DNA from: JAAUSY01 sp964526735
Lineage (GTDB): Bacteria > Chloroflexota > Chloroflexia > Chloroflexales > Chloroflexaceae
Assembly (NCBI GenBank): GCA_964526735.1
Contig: CAZGLO010000003.1
Location: 13,371 to 77,370, forward strand
Direction: 5' to 3'
Length of the DNA: 64,000 nucleotides
Shown: positions 1 through 7,569 of the stretch, in pieces
How the letters are laid out: each line of letters begins with the position of its first letter
Numbering within the stretch: the first letter of the stretch is position 1
The notes under the pieces: generated by a model
Seen by the model: the letters and a program-made list of their open reading frames with translations, nothing else
Told to the model about the DNA's origin: nothing
Database searches by the model: none
Position numbers and translations under genes: made by a program

Positions 1-1105
1 TGATGGGGTTGTAGCGGATTGACGGATCTTCCACATCAACCGGCTTGTCCTCTTCCTTGATATTGATCGGCTCCCACTGCCACGCGCCCGCCGGGCTTTT
101 CTTCAGTTCCCACTCATAGTTGAGTAGCAGTCGGAAATAGCCGTTATCCCATTGCGTCGGGTAGGTCGTCCATGCACCTTCAATGCCGCTGGACACGGTG
201 TCACGGCCCACGCCACGCTTGCTTTTGTTGAGCCAACCAAACCCCTGGTCTTCAATTTCGGCACCTTCCGGGTCTGCGCCGAGCAATGCCGGATCGCCAT
301 TGCCGTGGCATTTGCCTACCGTATGACCACCCGCTGTCAGGGCGACGGTTTCTTCGTCGTTCATCGCCATGCGTTCAAAAGTGACACGCACATCATGCGC
401 AGTTTTCAATGGGTCAGGATTGCCGTCCACACCCTCGGGATTGACGTAAATCAACCCCATCATCACCGCCGCCAGTGGGTTTTCGAGATCGCGCTCACCG
501 GAATAACGGCTGCCTTCGCTATCACTGGGTGCAAGCCACTCTTTTTCTGACCCCCAATAGATGTCTTTTTCCGGATGCCAAATGTCTTCGCGGCCAAAAG
601 CGAAGCCAAACGTTTTCAGCCCCATAGATTCATAGGCAATCGTACCCGCGTAGGCGATCAAATCCGCCCAACTCAGCTTGTTCCCATATTTCTTTTTAAT
701 CGGCCACAACAGACGACGTGCCTTGTCCAGATTGACGTTGTCGGGCCAGGAGTTGATCGGCGCGAAGCGTTGATTGCCCGTGCCTGCACCACCGCGTCCA
801 TCGGCGACGCGATATGTGCCTGCGGCGTGCCAAGACATGCGGATCATCAAGCCACCGTAATGTCCCCAATCCGCAGGCCACCACTCTTGGCTATCCGTCA
901 TGAGTGCCAACAGGTCTTGTTTGAGCGCGGCGAAATCGAGTTTTTGCACTTCTTCTCGGTAGTTAAAGTCCGCACCGAGCGGGTTCGTTTTGCTGTCATG
1001 TTGATGAAGAATGTCCAGGTTGAGGGCTTTTGGCCACCATTCCATGTTGGATACGCTGGTTTCAGTTGCGCCGCCGTGCATGACGGGACATTTGTTTGAG
1101 GACAT
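1..1105 (-). CDS. katG: Catalase-peroxidase KatG, N-terminal two-thirds of the N-domain (partial)
   Basis: Haem enzyme that removes hydrogen peroxide by catalase and peroxidase activity. The reverse strand reads open from an ATG at 1105 to the left edge, about 368 codons of an expected 720-740, so the C-terminal part lies outside the window. Seen directly: the distal haem-pocket motif RMSWHAAGTYR (Arg89, Trp92, His93), the YVNPEG segment holding the Tyr of the Met-Tyr-Trp adduct, and ALTAGGHTVGKCHG carrying the proximal His. These are diagnostic for class I catalase-peroxidases. The start is supported by AGGAG about 10 bases upstream. It follows the GT9 gene on the same strand, but a 122-bp gap holds its own promoter-like elements, so independent peroxide- or stress-dependent expression is likely (inference). 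Base composition and protein style resemble proteobacterial KatG; transfer is possible but not tested. Confidence 0.96.
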   Translation of the reverse strand, partial: MSSNKCPVMHGGATETSVSNMEWWPKALNLDILHQHDSKTNPLGADFNYREEVQKLDFAALKQDLLALMTDSQEWWPADWGHYGGLMIRMSWHAAGTYRVADGRGGAGTGNQRFAPINSWPDNVNLDKARRLLWPIKKKYGNKLSWADLIAYAGTIAYESMGLKTFGFAFGREDIWHPEKDIYWGSEKEWLAPSDSEGSRYSGERDLENPLAAVMMGLIYVNPEGVDGNPDPLKTAHDVRVTFERMAMNDEETVALTAGGHTVGKCHGNGDPALLGADPEGAEIEDQGFGWLNKSKRGVGRDTVSSGIEGAWTTYPTQWDNGYFRLLLNYEWELKKSPAGAWQWEPINIKEEDKPVDVEDPSIRYNPI

Positions 1106-1143
1106 TTTAGGTAGCTCCTGTTCGTTTTTGAGGATCCACAACC

Positions 1144-1194
1144 GTACTGCGTCAGTACTGCATCAATACTACATTAATCGACAAAAACTATCAA
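1144..1194 (-). promoter_or_regulatory. Candidate katG promoter with overlapping dyad operator
   Basis: On the minus strand, TTGATA (1194-1189) and TAGTAT (1171-1166) are separated by 17 bases, a fair sigma70-type promoter. Just downstream of the -10, around the expected transcription start, lies a perfect 6-bp dyad GTACTG-CGT-CAGTAC (1144-1158), followed by a second imperfect dyad built on the same AGTACTG word (to about 1171). This is the layout of a repressor operator. The regulator cannot be named from sequence. Confidence 0.45.
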
Positions 1195-1227
1195 GATACC
1201 CTGGGTCGAGTGGGCATCTACAACCCG

Positions 1228-2496
1228 TCAAATCTCTATTATCTTGCCCGCCGCCTCCACCACCTGCGCAACGGAAATAGTATCCATGCAGGGTGGCGGC
1301 GAAAGCCCACGATGGCAGTGCGAGAAGGTATGGCAAGGGCTACACCACTCCCCCGCCCGCACTGGCCGGTGGCGATGGTGGTCTCCCCACGGGCCAAACC
1401 GTTGCATGTCGCTTGGGCCAAAGAGGTGCACCGTGGGGGTCTGTTGGCTCACGGCGATGTGCAATGGGCCGCTATCCACCCCCAATACCACCGCCGCATG
1501 GCCAAAGAGCGCCGCCATCTGCCCAATCGTCATCTCATTGGCGATGGTGAGCGGGGCGGGGTCGGATATTGCTGCTGTTGCTGCTGCCGCCACCGCCGCG
1601 ACAAGCTGCTCTTCGCCCGGCCCGCCTGTCACCACCACCCGCATCCCAAAGCGTGCGGCCAAGATATTGGCGACGGCTGCCCATCGTTCCGCGATCCAAT
1701 GCTTTGTCATCCCACCCGTCCCCGGGTGAATGACGAGGAGCGGGGGAGATGTGTCGTGATGCTTCTCTCCCACCGCAATGCCCCGGCTTTGCAGCCACGT
1801 CTGTGCCCATTGCTTGTCGGCGGGGGAGGGGTGGAAAAGGAGTGGCCATCTACTCGCATTGCTATCGGCACTATCTACCGTGTCTTTGTGCTCCCCCTGC
1901 CCCGCCATCGCATTGACAACATTGGCCATAGCAATCGCCTGCTGCGCAACGTGATCGTGAGCATTCCAGGGGAGGGCAGTCGTTAGGAAGGGGGCACAGA
2001 GAGGGACATCAAAGCCGATGCGGCGCGGAATACCCGCATAGAGCGCCAACATCGCCCCCCACCAATGATCGTCGCGGCCAATCAGCGCCGTATCAAATTC
2101 TCCCTGCCGCAGGAGAGCCGCATAGCGCAAGAGTAACGCATAGGGATACCACATAGCGCGCTGTGATGCGTGCCTGTCGAAGCCGGGGAACGGAAGGGTC
2201 AGAATGGTGTCGAGGTGGGGGTTGTTGGCAAGTATCACCCGCGCCCACGGCCCCACTATTGCCGTCACCCGCGCATTGGGCAGACAGTGGCGGAGGAGCC
2301 GAAGAGCGGGGGTGGCAAATAAAACATCGCCAAGGTGATCCGGCTTGATAAAGAGGATACGGTGGGGGGATGCGGGATGGGTGTGGTGGCGATTCAAATG
2401 CCGAGGCAGCGCAAGTAGCCGCAGCACCCCCTGACGTAGCCTTTCACGTCGCTCTTGACGCAGCACGCCCCAAATGCCCCCCTTGGTACCTTCCAT
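1228..2496 (-). CDS. Glycosyltransferase family 9 (heptosyltransferase-like) protein
   Basis: 422-residue GT9-family protein. The N-terminal Rossmann half begins at ILFIKPDHLGDVLFATPALR (about residues 47-66), the classic GT9 donor-domain entry with the D-H-L-G-D motif. The C-terminal half has LLVIHPGTGGMTKHW and the nucleotide-binding VVLGVDSGPLHIAVSQQTPTV followed by LFGPSD. These match ADP-heptose:LPS heptosyltransferases, but in a Chloroflexota background the acceptor is more likely another cell-surface glycan. There are no membrane segments, so it is probably cytoplasmic or peripheral. It lies 11 bases after the CpXC-domain gene on the same strand and is probably co-transcribed with it. 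Alanine-rich low-complexity runs (VAAVAAAATAA) are present near residue 300. The family is clear; the sugar and acceptor are unknown. Confidence 0.88.
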   Translation of the reverse strand: MEGTKGGIWGVLRQERRERLRQGVLRLLALPRHLNRHHTHPASPHRILFIKPDHLGDVLFATPALRLLRHCLPNARVTAIVGPWARVILANNPHLDTILTLPFPGFDRHASQRAMWYPYALLLRYAALLRQGEFDTALIGRDDHWWGAMLALYAGIPRRIGFDVPLCAPFLTTALPWNAHDHVAQQAIAMANVVNAMAGQGEHKDTVDSADSNASRWPLLFHPSPADKQWAQTWLQSRGIAVGEKHHDTSPPLLVIHPGTGGMTKHWIAERWAAVANILAARFGMRVVVTGGPGEEQLVAAVAAAATAAISDPAPLTIANEMTIGQMAALFGHAAVVLGVDSGPLHIAVSQQTPTVHLFGPSDMQRFGPWGDHHRHRPVRAGEWCSPCHTFSHCHRGLSPPPCMDTISVAQVVEAAGKIIEI

Positions 2497-2507
2497 ATAC
2501 TTTGGGC

Positions 2508-3830
2508 CTAGTAGAGCATAGCGCTGGCGTCGCGGGCAATCTGGCGCAACCGCTTCGCTGTCTCTTTGACCCCTTGCTTGTCTTGATCATCGGCCAAGCT
2601 GTTGAGCTTCTTGACAAACTCCGGCGTGACCATGTTCATATTCTCCCGCAAGAGCTTGATGCTTTCTTTGGGCGTATCGCAGAGCAGCAGCTCGTTGATA
2701 AACCGTTCTTCTGGCGGCAACTGCGACTGAATAAACTCAATCGCCATACGGCTAACGTCTTCCAGACGACGAGCAGCCTCTTCATCGCCGTGCCGCCGTG
2801 CCGCCTCGATGTTGGAGGAGGCGATGAGCATAAAGGCTTCGTTGATGTGCTCTTTGTGCTGCTTCAATGCCTGCTGCGGGTCTTCTGCTTGCACAATCTC
2901 TTGCAATGCGTTGGCCGCGCCCTCAAAGATGGCTTGGGCTTCTTTGTCGAGCCGCTCGACCGTCTCGTGGACAAGCGTGCGGCGTTGCTTCATCTTCTCC
3001 GCCTCGTCGGTTTTGCCTTCTTGCTCCAGCGCTTCTATCTGTGAGGCCCACGCTTGGAACAAGGCATAGTCGATGACTGGGCGAGTCTCGGCAACCACCT
3101 GCTCCAACTCTTCCTCAGCGGTGTCCATCAAGCGCTGGAGGACTTCATCAGCATCGGCTGTGGAGGGAGATTCAAATTCTTCATCAAACCCAACTTGCTT
3201 GGCCAACTTCTCGCGCAATTTCACCAGTAATTCAACTGACTCGTGCTGATTTTCTTGGGCACTCGCGTCAATGAAGGCCGATAATGTGGCGAAAAATTCG
3301 TAGTTGAAGTGCTCTTGATGCTCCTGCACCAACTGCGCAAAGGTTTCATCATCTTCAAGCGCCCCCGCCAATGAACTGATAATTTCTACCCGCTTACGCT
3401 GCTGCTCAACCACCTCCTTGGGGATGCCATCGGCTTCAAGGATAGCATCGACAAGCGATTGAAGCGTCATGAACCGTTTTGGGGTTAGCAGATAGCCGCG
3501 AGGGGCATCTTCGGGGAGCGTTTGGGTGATGGCGCTGGACATCTCGCCGATAAACCGCTCTTGGTCTTCGGCGCTCATCTTCATCTCTTGTGGGATATAC
3601 ACAAAGCAGGCTTGCTTAGAAGCGTCGTGGTAGATAAGAGGGGTGGCAATCATCGTCGCCGCGCCGCACGACGTGCATGTGGCAATGTTGAGCCGTCCAG
3701 CAACGAGAGTCTGCTTGATTTCGGGTTGTTGGGTCGCGTCTACCAAGCTGTGTATGGTCGTTCGGAAGGTTTGTTGGCAGTTTGGGCACGACAATTGAGC
3801 AACTTGCGGTTGCGGGGAGGTAGCGGCCAT
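2508..3830 (-). CDS. CpXC-domain protein
   Basis: About 440 residues starting at an ATG at 3830 (MAATSPQPQ); an upstream in-frame extension to 3977 exists, but it looks non-coding and AGGA precedes the ATG. The N-terminal 120 residues show two Cys pairs, LSCPNCQQTF and TCTSCGA, typical of CpXC domains, which are presumed zinc-binding. The rest is highly charged and mostly helical, with Glu/Gln/Lys-rich stretches suggesting coiled coil, and there is no membrane segment. CpXC proteins occur in Chloroflexota but lack a defined function. It is transcribed divergently from the lysC region and is followed at 11 bases by the GT9 gene. The function is unknown; only the domain assignment is supported. 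Confidence 0.75.
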   Translation of the reverse strand: MAATSPQPQVAQLSCPNCQQTFRTTIHSLVDATQQPEIKQTLVAGRLNIATCTSCGAATMIATPLIYHDASKQACFVYIPQEMKMSAEDQERFIGEMSSAITQTLPEDAPRGYLLTPKRFMTLQSLVDAILEADGIPKEVVEQQRKRVEIISSLAGALEDDETFAQLVQEHQEHFNYEFFATLSAFIDASAQENQHESVELLVKLREKLAKQVGFDEEFESPSTADADEVLQRLMDTAEEELEQVVAETRPVIDYALFQAWASQIEALEQEGKTDEAEKMKQRRTLVHETVERLDKEAQAIFEGAANALQEIVQAEDPQQALKQHKEHINEAFMLIASSNIEAARRHGDEEAARRLEDVSRMAIEFIQSQLPPEERFINELLLCDTPKESIKLLRENMNMVTPEFVKKLNSLADDQDKQGVKETAKRLRQIARDASAMLY

Positions 3831-4065
3831 GAAGTAGCTATGTCCTTTCTTTCGATCTTTCCTTTGATTCGCTTGTTCTCTCTCTTGGCCTATAGCAAAA
3901 CACTGTTGATTATAGCATAGATGATGTATGATACCCTCTCCAACTACGATAATACCATTGCAAAGGGTTCGGCGCAATCTCCCTCACCCCGCTCGCCCCG
4001 TTCCTCCCACTTGTCCTCAACCCGTAGCCATGGTATATTCAATCTCTACAAGCAGGTACTCAGTG

Positions 4066-4141
4066 CAGGTATATTCAGACAAGGAAGGAATACCCCTCAC
4101 ACACTATGCGAGTTGCTATGAAATTTGGCGGGACATCAGTC
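4066..4141. repeat. 76-bp direct repeat, copy 1 (lysC leader and first 12 codons)
   Basis: Identical base for base to 6032-6107. It contains the lysC ribosome-binding site (AAGGAAGG), the ATG and codons 1-12. In the presumed ancestral arrangement the DNA left of this copy was continuous with the DNA right of copy 2. Confidence 0.95.
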
Positions 4142-4153
4142 AAATCACTCTAA
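4106..4153 (+). pseudogene. Truncated lysC start fragment (15 codons) fused to island sequence
   Basis: The duplicated lysC start reads MRVAMKFGGTSV, then three codons of island DNA and a TAA at 4151-4153. It retains the strong lysC ribosome-binding site. The stop is 18 bases before the endonuclease ATG, so translation of this mini-ORF could be coupled to the endonuclease gene, which has only a weak site of its own. Confidence 0.8.
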
Positions 4154-4171
4154 TTGAAAGTTGGCTTAAAA

Positions 4172-5047
4172 ATGCCCAATCATCCGTTGGCCGAAGTGTT
4201 CGGTTTTCCAATTAATAATCTCTCCTCTACTGTTGAACGATACCGTAAAAATAGACTTTGTCCTTATAACAATAAAGTTCCATCTTGTACCAAAGATAAA
4301 GCTAAAGACCCGTTAGGGGTTTGTAGCATTTTTGAGGGCGAACAGGTTGCTATTACTTGCCCGATCCGCTTTCGACAGGATTGGTTGATCGTAGAAGATG
4401 CAGCCAATTTCCTTTTTCCGCCAAATACAACCTGGACATCGTTGCAGGAAATAAGACTCAATGATGCTTATGGTAAAACGGCCGGTAACATCGATTTTGT
4501 GTTGATGGCTTATGATGAAACTGGTCAAATTACAGATTTCGGTTCGCTTGAGGTTCAAGCGGTTTATATTTCGGGCAATGTGCGTCAGCCGTTTGCCCAG
4601 TATATGGCCGACAGGGCTGCCAACCAAGATATGGTCTGGACAGCAACCAATGTTAGAGCCGATTATTTGTCATCTTCGCGTAAACGTTTAGTGCCGCAAA
4701 TGCTTTACAAGGGGGCCATCCTTCAAACATGGCAAAAAAAGCAAGCCGTAGCTTTGCACCGCGCTTTCTATGAAACCCTGCCAGATTTGCCGGAAGTGCC
4801 ACAAAACGAAGCTGATGTTGCCTGGCTTGTTTACGAATTTCGGTTTCAGCAAGAACAAAACCAGTATCAGTTAGTGCCGTACAAAACCATCTACACGCAA
4901 TTTAGGGCAGCTTTACAGACTATTGCAACTCCCGAAGCCGGACCAGTTGAAAAATTTTTAAGCGAATTGCAGACGAAACTCGACGAAAAACTGGAGAATA
5001 ATTACCCACCCGATGCGCCCACTCTCGTGGATATCATTAGGGGGTAA
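4172..5047 (+). CDS. NotI-like type II restriction endonuclease
   Basis: About 291 residues from the ATG at 4172; a TTG at 4154 directly after the truncated lysC ORF is an alternative start. Four cysteines, Cys30 (LCPYNN), Cys39, Cys51 (GVCSI) and Cys63 (TCPIR), repeat the spacing of the iron-binding Cys4 site of R.NotI. A nuclease-like D108...E127-x-Q129 (FGSLEVQAVYISG) matches the NotI variant of the PD-(D/E)XK site, which uses EXQ. It should cleave a specific double-stranded DNA site left unmethylated by the neighbouring adenine methylase; the site cannot be read from sequence. The methylase begins 3 bases after its stop. Codon use is AT-rich relative to lysC. It has a weak ribosome-binding site of its own and may depend on the captured lysC leader. 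Confidence 0.85.
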   Translation: MPNHPLAEVFGFPINNLSSTVERYRKNRLCPYNNKVPSCTKDKAKDPLGVCSIFEGEQVAITCPIRFRQDWLIVEDAANFLFPPNTTWTSLQEIRLNDAYGKTAGNIDFVLMAYDETGQITDFGSLEVQAVYISGNVRQPFAQYMADRAANQDMVWTATNVRADYLSSSRKRLVPQMLYKGAILQTWQKKQAVALHRAFYETLPDLPEVPQNEADVAWLVYEFRFQQEQNQYQLVPYKTIYTQFRAALQTIATPEAGPVEKFLSELQTKLDEKLENNYPPDAPTLVDIIRG

Positions 5048-5050
5048 TTA

Positions 5051-5926
5051 ATGGCTTATCAATTGTCTTTTTTCCCACATCAAGACAAAATCGTGAATGT
5101 GGCTTCAGTCCCTTTGCGCAGTCCATTTCGGTATCCTGGTGGTAAAACTTGGTTGGTGCCACGTCTCAGGCAATGGTTGTCCAGTTTGCCGGAGAAGCCG
5201 AGTGAATTTGTAGAGCCATTTACCGGAGGTGGAATTATTGGGTTAACCGTTGCATTTGAAGATTTAGCGGATCACGTGACATTAGTTGAATTAGACCATC
5301 AGATCGCAGCGGTTTGGAGAACCATTCTTGGTGAAGGTGGAGAATGGTTGGCAAACAAGATAGTTGAATTTAATTTTTCGCCTGAAACGGTTGAAGCGGA
5401 ATTAGCAAAAACAGATTTGTCTACTCACGAGCAAGCCTTTCAAACAATTTTAAAGAACCGTGTCAATCACGGGGGAATATTGGCTCCCGGTGCCGGTAAG
5501 GTTAAATACGGTGAAAATCGAAAAGGACTTGCCTCTCGTTGGTATCCTGAGACATTAAGTAAACGTATTAGAAAAATTGCAAAAATACGACAAAAGCTCA
5601 CGTTTATGGAAGGTGAAGGCCTAGAAATATTAAAAGATAAAATGTATCGAAAAGACAGAGTTTTCTTTATCGATCCGCCTTATACTGCCGGGGGAAAAAG
5701 TGCTGGTAGTCGGCTTTATACGCATTTTGAGCTTGACCACGACAAATTGTTTGAAATCAGCAGTCACCTTGCTGGTGATTTTCTGATGACTTACAGTATT
5801 GATAATCCTATTCAAGTTTTGGTGAAAAAATATCAGTTACAGATGAAAGAAATAGCAATGAAGAATACTCACCACGCCAAAATGACAGAATTACTCATTG
5901 GGCGCAATTTGGAATGGGTTAGTTGA
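5051..5926 (+). CDS. DNA adenine methylase, Dam-like alpha class
   Basis: 291 residues. Motif order is that of alpha-class N6-adenine methyltransferases (Dam, M.DpnII, M.EcoRV type): SAM-binding motif X FRYPGGK (about 26-32), motif I FVEPFTGGG (53-61), a central target-recognition region, then catalytic motif IV DPPY (208-211) followed by TAGG. It transfers methyl from S-adenosylmethionine to adenine and is expected to protect the host from the adjacent NotI-like endonuclease. The gene starts 3 bases after the endonuclease stop. It has no fused specificity subunit and no separate controller protein. NotI-like nucleases can pair with methylases of other classes, so the matched specificity is assumed from linkage. 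Confidence 0.93.
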   Translation: MAYQLSFFPHQDKIVNVASVPLRSPFRYPGGKTWLVPRLRQWLSSLPEKPSEFVEPFTGGGIIGLTVAFEDLADHVTLVELDHQIAAVWRTILGEGGEWLANKIVEFNFSPETVEAELAKTDLSTHEQAFQTILKNRVNHGGILAPGAGKVKYGENRKGLASRWYPETLSKRIRKIAKIRQKLTFMEGEGLEILKDKMYRKDRVFFIDPPYTAGGKSAGSRLYTHFELDHDKLFEISSHLAGDFLMTYSIDNPIQVLVKKYQLQMKEIAMKNTHHAKMTELLIGRNLEWVS

Positions 5927-6031
5927 TTGGTTGAAGAAATTTACCAGCTAATAATCGTGTTTAGCCCAACCACCCAAGCAGCGGATTTGAGCAAGGCGTG
6001 GCTTTGATACGGCAAAGTTTTGAGACCGGTT

Positions 6032-6107
6032 CAGGTATATTCAGACAAGGAAGGAATACCCCTCACACACTATGCGAGTTGCTATGAAATTTGGCGGGAC
6101 ATCAGTC
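6032..6107. repeat. 76-bp direct repeat, copy 2 (functional lysC start)
   Basis: Exact copy of 4066-4141; here the reading frame continues into full-length lysC. Only 40 bases upstream of the ATG are duplicated, so any lysC promoter farther upstream is now separated from the gene by the island. Confidence 0.95.
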
Positions 6108-7481
6108 GGCAGTCCCGAAGCCATCCGCCACGTCGTCGATATTATGAAGCGCACGAGTGAGCAGCAGCATCAGGCTGTGGTTGTTGTCTCTGCGATGAAC
6201 GCCCCCTCCCTCCGCACCACCGACACGCTCATCCACAGCGCGCGGTTGGCGGCGCAGGGGAACTATGAGGAGGCGGTTGCCGCGCTCCCCAAGCTCCACG
6301 ACCTCTATATGGAGGCGGCGCGCGACCTTTCCACTCCAGCCGAATGCGACACACTCCACACCAAGTTGCAAGAGATTTTTGACCTGGTAGACAAGCTGCT
6401 CTACAGCATCAGCATCCTGAATGAACTGACGCCGCGGGCGCTTGACCTCATCAGCGGCCAGGGAGAGCGGTGTAATGCGCGTCTCATCGCCAGCGCCGCG
6501 CGTAGTGCCGGACTCGATTCGCGGGCCATCGACGCGACCGATCTCATCATCACCGACGAGCAGCACGGCGAAGCCAATCCGTTGATGCGAGAGACGTGTG
6601 CGCAGTGTGAGCAGCATATCGTCCCTCTGCTTGAGCTTGGGAGTATCCCTATTGTCACGGGGTTTATCGGTACCACGACCGAAGGCGTGCCAACGACGTT
6701 GGGCCGCGGCGGGAGTGACTACTCGTGTGCGATATTGGGCGCGGCACTTGGGGCTGATGAAGCGTGGTTTTGGAAGGAAGTTGACGGGGTGATGACCGCC
6801 GACCCGCGCATCGTGCCAGATGCCCGCTCTCTGCCATCGTTGTCCTACACCGAGATGGCGGAATTGGCCTACTACGGGGCAAATATCCTGCACCCACGCA
6901 CGGTTTACCCGCTTGTGCAGCGTTCTATCCCCACTCGCATTCTCAACACCTTCAACCCCTCGCACCCGGGCACGACCATCACCCAAGAGGCGGTCAACAC
7001 GATTAAGGCAGTCACCTCCATTGACAACGTGAGTATGATCCGCGTTGGCGGGCCGGGGATGCTTGGCTTACGGGGGATTGCCGCGCGCATTTTTGGAGCG
7101 GTGGCGCGGGTGGGGTCAAATATCCTGCTCATCACCCAGGCCAGCAGTGAGCAAAATATCTGTTTTATCGTCCCGCAACACGAATCTGAAGCGACCGTCA
7201 AGGAGTTGCGCCATGAACTTGCCCGCGACCTCTCGCACCACGACGTGGAGCACGTTGACGTGATTGAGCCGGTGAGCATTGTTGCGCTGGTAGGCTCCGG
7301 TATGCGCGGGTTGCCGGGGATTGCCGGACGAGCGTTTAGCGCGCTTGGCGAGCAGGGTATCAACATCATCGCCATTGCACAGGGCAGTACGGAGTATAAT
7401 ATCTCGCTTGTGGTTAATGGAGCGGACGGGGCAAACGCCATCCAGGTCATACACCGTGCGTTTGATTTGGGAGCGTCATAA
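6072..7481 (+). CDS. lysC: Aspartate kinase
   Basis: 469 residues, phosphorylating L-aspartate as the first step to lysine, threonine and methionine. The N-terminal MKFGGTSVGSPEAIRHV and the TTLGRGGSDYSCAILGAALG segment are the kinase signatures. Two C-terminal ACT-type regions follow (from about residue 320, VTSIDNVSMIRVGGPGM and IVALVGSGMRGLPGIAGRAF), so allosteric feedback by an end-product amino acid is expected. Length fits monofunctional LysC/AK III-like enzymes, and there is no homoserine dehydrogenase domain. The first 12 codons and ribosome-binding site belong to a 76-bp duplication created by the island upstream. The gene is intact but now probably lies at the end of an island-gene transcript (inference). 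Confidence 0.97.
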   Translation: MRVAMKFGGTSVGSPEAIRHVVDIMKRTSEQQHQAVVVVSAMNAPSLRTTDTLIHSARLAAQGNYEEAVAALPKLHDLYMEAARDLSTPAECDTLHTKLQEIFDLVDKLLYSISILNELTPRALDLISGQGERCNARLIASAARSAGLDSRAIDATDLIITDEQHGEANPLMRETCAQCEQHIVPLLELGSIPIVTGFIGTTTEGVPTTLGRGGSDYSCAILGAALGADEAWFWKEVDGVMTADPRIVPDARSLPSLSYTEMAELAYYGANILHPRTVYPLVQRSIPTRILNTFNPSHPGTTITQEAVNTIKAVTSIDNVSMIRVGGPGMLGLRGIAARIFGAVARVGSNILLITQASSEQNICFIVPQHESEATVKELRHELARDLSHHDVEHVDVIEPVSIVALVGSGMRGLPGIAGRAFSALGEQGINIIAIAQGSTEYNISLVVNGADGANAIQVIHRAFDLGAS

Positions 7482-7569
7482 TGGGGTGATGCTTTTTTTA
7501 TCCCACCGCTGCTGCAGCAGTACAACCACAGTACCGTATTGCGCAGGGGTGGGCGATGTGGAGGCGAAT

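Larger units (their letters stand above)
4142..6031. mobile_element. Restriction-modification island inserted with long target duplication
   Basis: 1,890 bp of visibly more AT-rich DNA holding one endonuclease and one methylase gene, with no transposase, integrase or terminal inverted repeats seen. It is bounded by the 76-bp exact direct repeats at 4066-4141 and 6032-6107. Removing the island plus one repeat restores a continuous lysC upstream region and gene. The last 105 bases (5927-6031) after the methylase carry no gene. Long target duplication around restriction-modification genes is a described mode of insertion (work of Kobayashi and colleagues on Helicobacter); assigning this case to it is inference. 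Confidence 0.85.

Noticed and set aside
152..1280. Rightward open frames in the first 1.3 kb
   Set aside because: They are antisense to katG, whose reverse-strand protein contains all expected haem-site motifs.
4066..6107. Interpretation of the restriction-modification island as a composite transposon or integron
   Set aside because: No transposase, integrase, inverted repeats or attC-like sequence; the direct repeats are host gene sequence.
6102..6986. Leftward 294-codon frame
   Set aside because: It lies entirely within lysC on the other strand, with no recognisable motif; a shadow of biased codon use.
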